Below are positions 13,067 to 20,562 of a stretch of 22,227 nucleotides of DNA, piece after piece. Location of the stretch: positions 1 to 22,227 of IMG/VR virus record IMGVR_UViG_3300034957_000006; one strand, written 5' to 3'. Position 1 is the first letter of the stretch. Each line of letters starts with the position of its first letter. The notes under the pieces are model-generated. The model did no database searches, had not been told where the DNA came from, and saw only the letters and a program-made list of their open reading frames with translations. A program made the translations under genes and the position numbers. The stretch comes from a virus.

Positions 13067-14410
13067 ATGGCCCTACTTGATGTCAGAGCGGCAGTTGATA
13101 CGATCCTGCAAATTGGCGTGGAGCACGACTACGGCGTGAGAGTCGCGGCTACTCGACGACTGCCCGGCGTCAACATCTCGCTCAATCCGCAGGCTGAGTT
13201 TCAACTGTTCCGTGCGCGCGGCTTCAATATTCCCACCACTTCAGTCCCGCAGAAGATGTGGGCGAATGGAACGTGGAATGGAATCGCTGATTACAATCAA
13301 GTGATCTACCCGTTAAGTGGACTGATTGGACTCCAGACCGCGAGTGAGCCCGCCACTCCGCTCGGTGCGACAAACGCACGGAGCTGGTTATTTGCACCAG
13401 TGTCGTCCGGGGCTGATCCTCTACCTAAATCATTCACGATCGAGGAAGGCGATAGTGACGCAGTGCAGGTTGGGGAGGGGTTGAAATTCTCCTCGTTCGG
13501 CTTGGAGTGGACGAACGATGCGTCGAACATGACTGGTAATTTGTTTGCGCGTTTCCCGGTGGATAATGAACCGCTCACGACCAAGACCGACGAGGAACAA
13601 ACGATCACCAAGTCCGGCACTGTCACGGCTGGAACTTTCACGATCACCTACTCCGCTCAGACTACTGCGGCAATTAACTTTGACGCCACTGCCGCGCAAA
13701 TCCAGACTGCGTTGGAAGCGCTCTCCAATCTCGCTCCGGGAGACGTAGTAGTCAGTGGCGGACCAATCAGTACCACGCCGATCACGATCATCTTCCAAGG
13801 TACGCTGAAAGGAACAAATGTCAGCGCGATCACCGTGGACTCAACTGGACTGACTGGAGGTGGAACTTACGTCGTTGCGACGGCGATTGCAGGTGGAGCG
13901 GATATCAGCTCAATTGCACAATCCCCTGTCAGTCGTATGCATGTGGATATTTTTGTCAACGATACGTTTGGCGCGATCGGTACAACGAAGGTAGCACAAG
14001 CCTACGCAGGCGACTTTCGCATCGGAGACAAAGTGCAACCCTTCTGGGCATTGAACACCGACTACGATTCGTTCCAATCGACAGTGCGAATTGCCGCCGA
14101 TGTCACTTGCTCGTTCTCTACTCCACACAACGCTCAGTCCCGCGCGCTGTACAACGCAGTGAAGACGAATCCGTGGAAATGGGTGAGATTACTCGCAACT
14201 GGGAATGAGATTGATGTCGGCGTGAACAACGAGACGATTCGCGTCGATGTGGCGGCGAAGTTCGGTAATCCCGAGAAGCAGGAAGATGCGAATGGCGTGT
14301 TTGGTTACAAGTTCAATTTCAACTCGCTACACAATGCGGATATGACTTCTGAGCACGCAAGCGGAGCAGCGTATGAGATCGAAGTGATCAACTCGCTGAC
14401 GGCACTCTAA
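13067..14410 (+). CDS. tail tube (major tail) protein with inserted Ig-like domain
   Basis: The 447-residue product starts at ATG 13067, after GGAGA (13052-13056). It is built as: a tube-like N-terminal half (VNISLNPQAEFQLFRARGF; LEWTNDASNMTGNLFARF), an inserted beta domain at about 176-277 (EEQTITKSGTVTAGTFTITY; AAQIQTALEALSNL; PITIIFQGTLKGTNVSAIT), then a tube-like C-terminal half (VDIFVNDTFGAIGTTKVAQA; RALYNAVKTNPWKWVRLL). Tail tube subunits stack as hexameric rings around the tape measure. The insertion would face outward and could bind cell-surface sugars; this is inferred from other phages. The domain is related to that in the 9704 protein. A 447-residue length is long for a tube protein because of the insertion. 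Confidence 0.85.
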   Translation: MALLDVRAAVDTILQIGVEHDYGVRVAATRRLPGVNISLNPQAEFQLFRARGFNIPTTSVPQKMWANGTWNGIADYNQVIYPLSGLIGLQTASEPATPLGATNARSWLFAPVSSGADPLPKSFTIEEGDSDAVQVGEGLKFSSFGLEWTNDASNMTGNLFARFPVDNEPLTTKTDEEQTITKSGTVTAGTFTITYSAQTTAAINFDATAAQIQTALEALSNLAPGDVVVSGGPISTTPITIIFQGTLKGTNVSAITVDSTGLTGGGTYVVATAIAGGADISSIAQSPVSRMHVDIFVNDTFGAIGTTKVAQAYAGDFRIGDKVQPFWALNTDYDSFQSTVRIAADVTCSFSTPHNAQSRALYNAVKTNPWKWVRLLATGNEIDVGVNNETIRVDVAAKFGNPEKQEDANGVFGYKFNFNSLHNADMTSEHASGAAYEIEVINSLTAL

Positions 14411-14580
14411 TGCTTACACTGGTTATTACAATTCTGGCGCTGGCGGGATTTCTCGTCCTGAATGACTCATACGTCAGGTTGCGAGAAGTATGCCGACTCA
14501 CGTATTTCGCAGCGCTACTCATCCTCCTACTCCAGTATGGTGCTTATCTCAACTCGATGATCAAAGAGGTTGCTCGCTGA
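14410..14580 (+). CDS. small membrane protein, two predicted helices (56 aa)
   Basis: Starts at ATG 14410, sharing a base with the stop of the tail tube gene (TAATG), and its stop overlaps the next ATG. The 56 residues carry two hydrophobic segments: MLTLVITILALAGFLVL (1-17) and YFAALLILLLQYGAYL (32-47), separated by a short polar loop with charges (NDSYVRLREVCR). A two-helix membrane protein is not a normal part of tail assembly. A holin-like protein is possible on size and topology but lacks support from neighbours. An unassigned membrane protein is the safer name. Confidence 0.65.
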   Translation: MLTLVITILALAGFLVLNDSYVRLREVCRLTYFAALLILLLQYGAYLNSMIKEVAR

Positions 14581-14765
14581 TGGTGAACGTCGCGCCAAGA
14601 CCGCGCTATCGAATGATTGGCTGTATCCGATGCGGCAAGCTACTTGAATGGAAGCCACCCGAGGGACGTGCGCGGATGGCTCGGCCTCGCTGTTCCGATT
14701 GCGTGAAACTTTTACTACAACCGAGAAAGAGCGAAACAGATGGACGTACTCCAATTTCAAGCTAA
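14580..14765 (+). CDS. small zinc-ribbon protein of unknown function (61 aa)
   Basis: I place the start at ATG 14580, inside the stop of the membrane protein gene, not at the in-frame ATG 14490. The 61 residues contain CIRCG (C15, C18) and CSDC (C38, C41), a standard four-cysteine zinc ribbon, in a basic surrounding (EGRARMARPR). The 3' end overlaps the chaperone gene by 26 bases. The protein may bind nucleic acid or be structural. A small zinc-ribbon protein between tube and chaperone genes is not a standard component, so no role is assigned. Confidence 0.65.
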   Translation: MVNVAPRPRYRMIGCIRCGKLLEWKPPEGRARMARPRCSDCVKLLLQPRKSETDGRTPISS

Positions 14766-15291
14766 TCCCCAGACTGAGACTTTCACTCGTCACGGCAAGT
14801 CGATGGAGGTAACGTTCAATACTGACGCCTTCACGCCTGACTTCTTTCGCAGTGCCGCGCAGATGTTTCGCGAGATTCACCAGCAGGCTAAGGACGGCGA
14901 TGCGCAAGCAACTGAAGCATTCAAGAAGGCGAAAAAAGACGACAATGAACGAGTGGCATTGAACTTCGATGCGCGAGCGCGACAGTTGGAAATTCAGCGT
15001 GAGATCTACGCGCGGCTCCTCGCAGGTACACCTGACACTCCCGTGCTTATGGGCTGGGAGTTGACACGAGATGGTGAGACGATTCCGATCACCCTCGACG
15101 AGTTGAACCGACTACATCCCGACTTTGTCACCGACTTGTACAGCTTCTGCTTGGAGCACTCAGTCCCAAAATCGCCGGAGATCCCAACGACAGCAGCCAG
15201 CCCGACGATCTCCGAGACTACCGACGCTGGCTCACCCACCCCGGCAACCCCGCTGGAAGAAAACCTGCATACATCGACAAGCATCTCGTAG
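14740..15291 (+). CDS. tail assembly chaperone, short (G-type) product
   Basis: The 183-residue in-frame product starts at ATG 14740, inside the zinc-ribbon gene, and stops at TAG 15289-15291. It is the G-type partner of the G/GT chaperone pair found before tape measure genes. Its helical core (FFRSAAQMFREIHQQAKDGD; FDARARQLEIQREIYARLL; LDELNRLHPDFVTDLYSF) fits the family. After the slippery site the in-frame residues become a low-complexity Thr/Ser/Pro tail (TAASPTISETTDAGSPTP), as expected where the -1 frame carries the conserved sequence. Chaperone subunits coat the tape measure and recruit tube protein. Confidence 0.85.
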   Translation: MDVLQFQANPQTETFTRHGKSMEVTFNTDAFTPDFFRSAAQMFREIHQQAKDGDAQATEAFKKAKKDDNERVALNFDARARQLEIQREIYARLLAGTPDTPVLMGWELTRDGETIPITLDELNRLHPDFVTDLYSFCLEHSVPKSPEIPTTAASPTISETTDAGSPTPATPLEENLHTSTSIS

Positions 15292-15452
15292 CACGGTTTC
15301 TCCAAGTTCCAGTCTGGTTGCTAAGTCGCGTGCCCCTTCACTATCAGGAGGAGGCGCGAATCATCCTACAAGCTAAGCACGGCGCGCGTATGCACGCACT
15401 AGGGAGTAACAAACTTATGGCTACGTTCCCCGTTGACCCGTATGAGATGTGA
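14740..15452 (+). CDS. tail assembly chaperone, long (GT-type) product by -1 frameshift
   Basis: Reading shifts by -1 at CCCAAAA (15165-15171): codons to AAA 15169-15171, then from ATC 15171-15173 in the -1 frame to TGA 15450-15452. The result is 237 residues: 144 shared with the short product, then 93 new ones. The new part is protein-like and ordered (DDLRDYRRWLTHPGNPAGRK, then KHLVARFLQVPVWLLSRVPL, then QEEARIILQAKHGARMH). Its end lies 12 bases before the tape measure start. Frameshifted GT chaperones are known in many siphophages. The 48-residue gene at 12406 resembles part of this extension. Confidence 0.85.
15165..15214 (+). promoter_or_regulatory. -1 ribosomal frameshift signal (slippery heptamer plus stem)
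   Basis: C CCA AAA (15165-15171) is in the correct phase for -1 slippage: in the 14740 frame it reads GTC CCA AAA. A perfect 8-bp stem, CGGAGATC (15176-15183) with GATCTCCG (15207-15214), begins four bases later with a 23-base loop. This is the standard layout of a stimulatory hairpin or pseudoknot downstream of a slippery site. Confidence 0.85.
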
Positions 15453-15463
15453 GGTGAGTTACT

Positions 15464-15646
15464 TTGGATGTGGCAGAACTGAGGGCGGTCTACTCCGCCA
15501 CGTCGGCTGACTTTGATCGGGTAACGGATCATGTTCAGAAGCGGCTGAAAGAGACTCAGGCGCAAGCCAGTGGTCTAGGCTGAGCCTCGCAAACAGTTGC
15601 GAATGAAGCGAAGAGGATTGAATCAGCTCTCACCTCGCGTGCACCT
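15464..15646 (+). other. N-terminal part of the tape measure reading frame, broken by an in-frame TGA
   Basis: This frame starts at TTG 15464, six bases after the GAGGTGA at 15451-15457 (GTG 15470, giving MAELRAVYSA, is the alternative). It reads MAELRAVYSATSADFD, RVTDHVQKRLKETQAQASGL, G, then TGA at 15581-15583. It then continues in the same frame as ASQTVANEAKRIESALTSRA into the main tape measure frame. The sequence on both sides of the stop is tape-measure-like. So the true N-terminus of the protein is here, and the TGA is a nonsense mutation, a sequencing error or a recoded codon. The UGA lies in a small AGGC-TGA-GCCT palindrome. Confidence 0.7.
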
Positions 15647-18600
15647 GTGCGATTCCTCGGAATTGATGCCGCAAGTGAGAAGAAGGCTGCGGCTGAAGTT
15701 GTCAGTACTGCGCAGAATACTGTTAAGCAAGTCGAGCAGGCTACGTCGAAGTTTGATCGTACTGCATTCTGGGCGCGACAAGGAACACAGGCTACTAATG
15801 CGGCTAAGACCGTTGAGAAAGCGTGGTCGTTGGCTGATACTGAGCAAGCCCGCGCAGCTAGCAGGCTGGCCGCAGCGGAGGAGCAGGTGCTGGCGCGTCG
15901 AGTGACAAACGCCGCCAAGGCTACCTCGACTGTTATCCGCGACGCTAAAACAGGCGCAACTCTCACTCAGGCCGAACTCGCAAAGATCATCAGTGGCGGC
16001 TCAAAAGTAGTCGAAGCTGAAGCGAAGAAAGTCGGCGCGGCTACAGGTGGGGTGTTTGCAAATCTCCAGAAACTATTCCTGCAAAACAACTTCCTCTTTC
16101 GTCAATTAGGTCAACGAGTAGCAGGCGATCTCGGATTTGCCGCAGTTGGCGCAGGTAAGCTCGCCCTCAACTTCGAGCAACTCGCCGCATCCTCGGGCGG
16201 TGCAGCGGCAGGAGTGGGTAGTGTCGTTAGTGGCGCGGGTGCGGCGCTCGGCGTGCTTGGACCAGTCGGCGTAGCGATTGGCGCGGTCACGGTTGCGATG
16301 CTGGCCTTGACAGCAGCGTCGATTGGCGCGGGGGCGGGGCTATTGTTCATTGCGAAGTCCATCTCCGATACCGAAGAACACTTTGACGATCTTAGTCGGC
16401 AGACCGGGCTCAGCACCGACAACCTGCAAGCGCTGGACATTACTACACAGCAAGCCGGAACTACGCTAGATAAATTCGTCGGCTCCGTGGGCCAGTTGCA
16501 GCGGAAGCTGATTGATGCGAGCGAGGGCGGCACGTCTCGACTTAGCATCGGACTAAAGAAACTCGGGATCGATCTGGACGATCCAAACGTCGCTCTTAGC
16601 CAGCTCATCGATCTCCTCGCCAAACTTCCCGCAGGCACGGTGCGCACAGGTGCAGCGATGCAGATCTTTGGACGTGGTGGGAGAGACGTTGCGGGGGTTG
16701 TAGATCAGATCGTTGAGAATGTCGGCAACGCTGATGGCGCACTGGATCGACTTAAGAAGCAGTTTATCGAGAGCGGGATTCGCATTGATAAAGACGGCGT
16801 ACAAGCCGCCGCCAGATTCCATGATCAGCTTATTAAAATCGAAGCACAGGCTAACTCTGTTAAGCGCGTACTTGGCGAAGAGGCGCTACCAGTCGTTCTT
16901 GAAGCGGCCACAAAGTTTTCTGACTGGATTGCGCGTAACAAAGGAGAGATCGCCGACTGGGCGCGAACAGTCGAGCACGCTGCGGAACAGGTGGCTGGAT
17001 TAGCGGGCTGGCTACTGGAGATAACTAAGTTCTCTACAATTCCGATTCGTTTCGCAATCAGCGGACTGGAAAAGGTAGGTGAATTCTTCGGGATTGGAAG
17101 TGGAGAGAAGCAGCTACCCGAGCAAACATTTGCACGACGTACCTTCACGCAGGATCGTCAGGCTCAACAAACAGCGGAAGACGCAGCCAAGAGAATTCGC
17201 AGTGCCTTCGCACCGAAAGGTCGAGGTGGACATAAAGGAGAAGATCCAGCGGAGACCGCGCGACGACTGGCGGAGATCTCACTACAGGAGACGTTGAAAG
17301 GACTACAAGCTGAGCATGACGCACTGGAGCGACAGTTAGACCAGAACCTTGTCTCACGCAATCGCTATACGCAGGATGCAATCAATCTCGAACTCCGTCG
17401 TCGTCAGGAGACGATTGCGGGCTTACAAAAGGAGTTAGACGAAGCTGAGAAGATTCGCAAACCCGGTCAGCGTGCGATTAAAGTTGCGGAGATCAATGCG
17501 CGGATTAAGGAAGAGGAACGTCGCAGTGCGAAGGAAGTGCAGCAGATTACAGATGATTCTGCGGCTGAGCAACTGCGCATCGGACAAGCTACGGCGAATT
17601 CACAACTGAGGATCATTGAAACCCAGACCGATCAAGTCAAGGCGCGCATTCGCGAGCAGGCCGACTTCCGTATAGTCACCGAGCAGCAAGCGGCTGAATT
17701 CGAGGAGAATCAAGTCCTGCGCGTGTTCAACGCGAGAGAGCAACTCATTCGACAAGAGTTAAGGGAAGCTGGTGACAATGCTGAGAAGCGCAACGAGGCG
17801 CGGAATAAGCTCGATGAGTTAAACGCTGAGCGGAAAGCGTTCCTCGAAGGTAGTAGTCGCGCGATTGCCGCTGCGATTCGTTCTGACGCCGAGCACGTGA
17901 TTCAGTTCGCCGCACAGATTAGAGACGCATTCCAACGTGCAAGTGATGTTCGACTTGAAGCAGGCGAAGCAAGTCTCGAACCTTTGCGTAACTCGATTCT
18001 TACTCGTCACCAGCTCTGGGATGCGGAGTTGAAGTTTGAGATCGAGCGTGAGCGACAACGACATGCCGCAGTCGTTAACGGGTTTGAAGATGAAGAGAAG
18101 CGGGCAAGGATTGAAACGCTGAATGCGCAAGAACTAGCACAGAAGCTCGCTGCGATTGGAGCGCAGTCCGAAGCTGAAGAAGAACTCCATCAAGCCCGCC
18201 TCGGTCAAATTACCACGCAAGCCGCTGAGCAACGTCGTCAGGAGATGCTGCAAGTGGCGGATGATCTCGCTTCGATTGCGTCTGACATCTTTGACGCGAT
18301 TGGTAAGTCGAGCGACGAGTTCTGGAAGTCGTTGAAACAATCCGCGACGAGCTTTGCCAAACAGATTCGCGACGAGTTGTTCAAAGGATTTCTTGAGAAA
18401 CTAATCACTGGACAAGCTCAAGGTGCAGAGGGGTTGATTGGCGCAATCGTTAACCCACTGCTACGCGCCCGGGAGCCGAACTCCGCAGTTGCAGACAATA
18501 CAAAAGCCACGCAAGCCAACACTGCCGCGATTCACGCTCTCACTCGTTCAATGGGCGGAACGGCTCCACTCGACATTGAGAGCGGGTTGAGTTCAGCGCT

Positions 18601-18937
18601 CCATGAAGTTGGGCATGGAATCGGTCAAGTCTCGGACGTGCTCGGTGGACTGTTCGGAGGCGGACGCGCGACAGGCGGTCCAGTGAATGCGGGACGAATC
18701 TACCAAGTCCACGATAACGAGTTCTTCCGTCCGAATGTTAGTGGGCAGATCTACAACTTGGATCAAATGAGCGCAGTGTTAAGCAAGTCGAGCGGGGAAG
18801 TGCGCACGATTGTCGCGCTCGGGGATGACGCGGTGGGGGAGGCAATGGAGTCACATCGATTGACGCCGCAGGGAAGACGAGCAGCGATCGTACGGGGTAG
18901 GTGGAATCGTAAGACAGGAGGATTGCAGTTTGCATGA
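15647..18937 (+). CDS. tape measure protein (main uninterrupted part)
   Basis: The tape measure sets tail length and passes through the tube during DNA ejection. The uninterrupted frame from GTG 15647 gives 1096 residues, but this GTG has no ribosome binding site, and the natural start is probably 15464 or 15470, upstream of the in-frame TGA at 15581. With that part the gene has 1157 codons. Visible features: Ala-rich helices early on, a strongly hydrophobic stretch at about 16210-16360 (GAALGVLGPVGVAIGAVTVA, then MLALTAASIGAGAGLLFIAK), a conserved DLSRQTGLSTDNLQAL segment, long charged coiled coils at about 17280-18240, and a typical C-terminal end (GGGRATGGPVNAGRIYQVHD). At the roughly 1.5 angstrom per residue known for tape measures, the tail would be about 170 nm. 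No lysozyme or peptidase domain is seen. Confidence 0.9.
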   Translation: MRFLGIDAASEKKAAAEVVSTAQNTVKQVEQATSKFDRTAFWARQGTQATNAAKTVEKAWSLADTEQARAASRLAAAEEQVLARRVTNAAKATSTVIRDAKTGATLTQAELAKIISGGSKVVEAEAKKVGAATGGVFANLQKLFLQNNFLFRQLGQRVAGDLGFAAVGAGKLALNFEQLAASSGGAAAGVGSVVSGAGAALGVLGPVGVAIGAVTVAMLALTAASIGAGAGLLFIAKSISDTEEHFDDLSRQTGLSTDNLQALDITTQQAGTTLDKFVGSVGQLQRKLIDASEGGTSRLSIGLKKLGIDLDDPNVALSQLIDLLAKLPAGTVRTGAAMQIFGRGGRDVAGVVDQIVENVGNADGALDRLKKQFIESGIRIDKDGVQAAARFHDQLIKIEAQANSVKRVLGEEALPVVLEAATKFSDWIARNKGEIADWARTVEHAAEQVAGLAGWLLEITKFSTIPIRFAISGLEKVGEFFGIGSGEKQLPEQTFARRTFTQDRQAQQTAEDAAKRIRSAFAPKGRGGHKGEDPAETARRLAEISLQETLKGLQAEHDALERQLDQNLVSRNRYTQDAINLELRRRQETIAGLQKELDEAEKIRKPGQRAIKVAEINARIKEEERRSAKEVQQITDDSAAEQLRIGQATANSQLRIIETQTDQVKARIREQADFRIVTEQQAAEFEENQVLRVFNAREQLIRQELREAGDNAEKRNEARNKLDELNAERKAFLEGSSRAIAAAIRSDAEHVIQFAAQIRDAFQRASDVRLEAGEASLEPLRNSILTRHQLWDAELKFEIERERQRHAAVVNGFEDEEKRARIETLNAQELAQKLAAIGAQSEAEEELHQARLGQITTQAAEQRRQEMLQVADDLASIASDIFDAIGKSSDEFWKSLKQSATSFAKQIRDELFKGFLEKLITGQAQGAEGLIGAIVNPLLRAREPNSAVADNTKATQANTAAIHALTRSMGGTAPLDIESGLSSALHEVGHGIGQVSDVLGGLFGGGRATGGPVNAGRIYQVHDNEFFRPNVSGQIYNLDQMSAVLSKSSGEVRTIVALGDDAVGEAMESHRLTPQGRRAAIVRGRWNRKTGGLQFA

Positions 18938-19314
18938 GTATAAGTGATGCAGCGGGGGCAGATCTGCTCAACTTGGATTTCAATGGGGCGAGCTATAGTC
19001 CACCCGCGACGTGGTATGTCGGCTTTCGCGGGAATGGTAGCGAACTCAGCGGCAACGGCTACGCACGCATTCCACTGACTGCGAATTCCACCAACTTCCC
19101 TGTCACCACGACGAAGGTCATTAGCAATGGAGTGGAATTTGAGACACCGAGTGCGTCGGGTGGGGACTGGAGTCAGGCTGATGAAGTGGGACTGTGGACT
19201 GCGTCAACTGGGGGAGATCCGAGGTATTACGATTTGTTGGACGCGCCGTTTACGTTACTCAATGGACGCAAGCGCACGTTCGAGATCGGGGCGTTGCAGA
19301 TTAGGATGATATGA
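18934..19314 (+). CDS. small tail fibre-type / distal tail protein
   Basis: The 126-residue product starts at ATG 18934 over the tape measure stop (ATGA). It follows the pattern of a common small phage protein annotated as tail fibre protein: LLNLDFNGASYSPPATWYVG, then GNGYARIPLTANSTNFP, then NGVEFETPSASGGDWSQADE, VGLWTASTGGDPRYYDLLD, and a terminal beta strand IGALQIRMI. Such proteins lie next to the tape measure in many environmental siphophages and are thought to belong to the tail tip. Function is by family and place only. Its stop overlaps the next ATG. Confidence 0.7.
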   Translation: MSISDAAGADLLNLDFNGASYSPPATWYVGFRGNGSELSGNGYARIPLTANSTNFPVTTTKVISNGVEFETPSASGGDWSQADEVGLWTASTGGDPRYYDLLDAPFTLLNGRKRTFEIGALQIRMI

Positions 19315-19499
19315 CAAGTTTCTCGAATGGGTTTAGTGATGGAACAATGGGTTCGTCTCGTCCGTTTGGACCAGCCTTGAAAGGCGTGTCTAAATACGAT
19401 CCAAACTTTCCACAATCATCGTCAATGGTATGTTCACAGACAGTTTGTGAGCTATGGAGGGCGGGCAAGTCCCTGAAAGGGCACGAGTCATTCGGATGA
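19311..19499 (+). CDS. possible small protein of unknown function (62 aa)
   Basis: A 62-residue frame from ATG 19311 (overlapping the previous stop, ATGA) to TGA 19497-19499, 22 bases before the next gene. The product (MTSFSNGFSDGTMGSSRPFG, then SSMVCSQTVCELWRAGKS) is Ser/Gly-rich at the start, has no recognisable domain and carries two nearby cysteines. The only support is the coupled start and the lack of any other gene in the stretch. It could be noise in an intergenic region. Confidence 0.4.
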   Translation: MTSFSNGFSDGTMGSSRPFGPALKGVSKYDPNFPQSSSMVCSQTVCELWRAGKSLKGHESFG

Positions 19500-19521
19500 T
19501 CTGAGTTCATAGAACTATTAT

Positions 19522-20370
19522 ATGTCCTATCTAAGTATTGAACAATCCGAATACTCCGCCGCGCAAACATTCCTATATCAGTTTGTCGGCGCATTTGGTA
19601 CTTTCCGCTGGACCTCGGCCCCACTTGCTATCGACGCTACGATCGCCACTGTCTCCACTCGCTTCCTTCACCCACGCGGCGGCATCTCACACAACGATCC
19701 GACGATGTCCCCACAGGCGGATCGGGGGAACTTGGAAATCACTGTCAGTCATCGCAACCCAATTATCCGCGCGCACCGAGAATTCCCTCCCGCTGGCGAT
19801 ACTGAAGTAACAGTGTGGCGACAGAACGAGATCGGTGGGGACGTGTTTGAGATCTGGTCCGGAGTGGTGATTGAGACACCGATCGTTGGCTCAGTTGGGA
19901 TTATTCGTTCCCATCATTGGGCAGCGGTAGTCGCAGGGAGTGAAGGACTGAGTGAGAAGTGGGCTCCGACGTGCCCGTTTATGACTTACCAGTTTCCGTG
20001 TCCGGCGCAGGTGGCGAATCACTCGACTGCGGTAGTGGTGAGTGCGATCGATACTGAGAACTTCACGGTGGAAGTGACAGGAATTACGCAGATCGATCAC
20101 TGGTTCAATGCGGGGGTGTTTGCGGTTGCGAATGGTGATAAGCGGTTTATCTTAGACCACACTGGCGATGTGCTTACATTGCTACAGAACTTTCCCGTGT
20201 CATCGTTGAAGGTGGGGGATTCAGCAACTCTCATCGACGGGGATGATCATCTCTACCAGACGTGCAGAGATAAATTCGGTGGAGAGACTGGGAATGGAGC
20301 AGCTTTCGGCGGTAATCACTTGCAGGCGAATAAGAATGTTCATGCGATTGGGAGGATTGAGGTGTCATAA
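19522..20370 (+). CDS. distal tail / baseplate hub protein, BR0599 (DUF2163)-like
   Basis: The 282-residue product starts at ATG 19522. No ribosome binding site is obvious. The family pattern is clear at both ends: an N-terminal FLYQFVGAFGTFRWTSAPLA segment and a C-terminal block CPFMTYQFPCPAQVANHS, then DHWFNAGVFAVANGDKRF, DHTGDVLTLLQNFP, and a Cys-containing end CRDKFGGETGNGAAFGGNHL. This matches the phage BR0599 C-terminal domain seen in distal tail proteins of siphophages and gene transfer agents. It is expected to join tail tube and tip. The position between the tape measure region and the tip gene is the usual one. Confidence 0.8.
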   Translation: MSYLSIEQSEYSAAQTFLYQFVGAFGTFRWTSAPLAIDATIATVSTRFLHPRGGISHNDPTMSPQADRGNLEITVSHRNPIIRAHREFPPAGDTEVTVWRQNEIGGDVFEIWSGVVIETPIVGSVGIIRSHHWAAVVAGSEGLSEKWAPTCPFMTYQFPCPAQVANHSTAVVVSAIDTENFTVEVTGITQIDHWFNAGVFAVANGDKRFILDHTGDVLTLLQNFPVSSLKVGDSATLIDGDDHLYQTCRDKFGGETGNGAAFGGNHLQANKNVHAIGRIEVS

Positions 20371-20562
20371 CAGACGATGACGAATGCGTCCTATAGAGGA
20401 ACGGAGTAGCAGCCACGCCTCAAACCAACGGGGTGGATGTAGCCAGTGCTCATACATCATGTTCCGCTCCCACTGCCACATGACAAAGGGAAAGAATCTT
20501 ACGTCGGCTACTTTACCTGTCCACATGACGCAAGTATACAACACATTGTCAAGAGGTGATCA
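20371..20562. other. 192-base gap with two competing small reading frames
   Basis: No convincing gene can be chosen here. On the + strand a 60-residue frame runs from ATG 20384 to TGA 20564-20566 (overlapping the next start), with a CSQC/HCH cluster but no ribosome binding site and an unlikely composition. On the - strand a 53-residue frame (MWTGKVADVRFFPFVMWQWE at its start, rich in Trp) reads more like a protein; a TATACT box lies six bases before its ATG with a TTGATC-like -35 box 19 bases further up. The strong GAGGTGAT (20553-20560) belongs to the next gene. Confidence 0.45.

Noticed and set aside
15581-15583. Whole-genome recoding of UGA, or selenocysteine, at the tape measure stop
   Set aside because: Many genes end at UGA in ATGA/GTGA overlaps, so UGA is a stop here. 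No selenocysteine-type hairpin follows; the AGGC-TGA-GCCT palindrome is too short.
16111-16647. 178-residue - strand frame opposite the tape measure gene
   Set aside because: Low-complexity Ala/Pro/Ser composition antisense to an Ala/Gly-rich stretch; a shadow.
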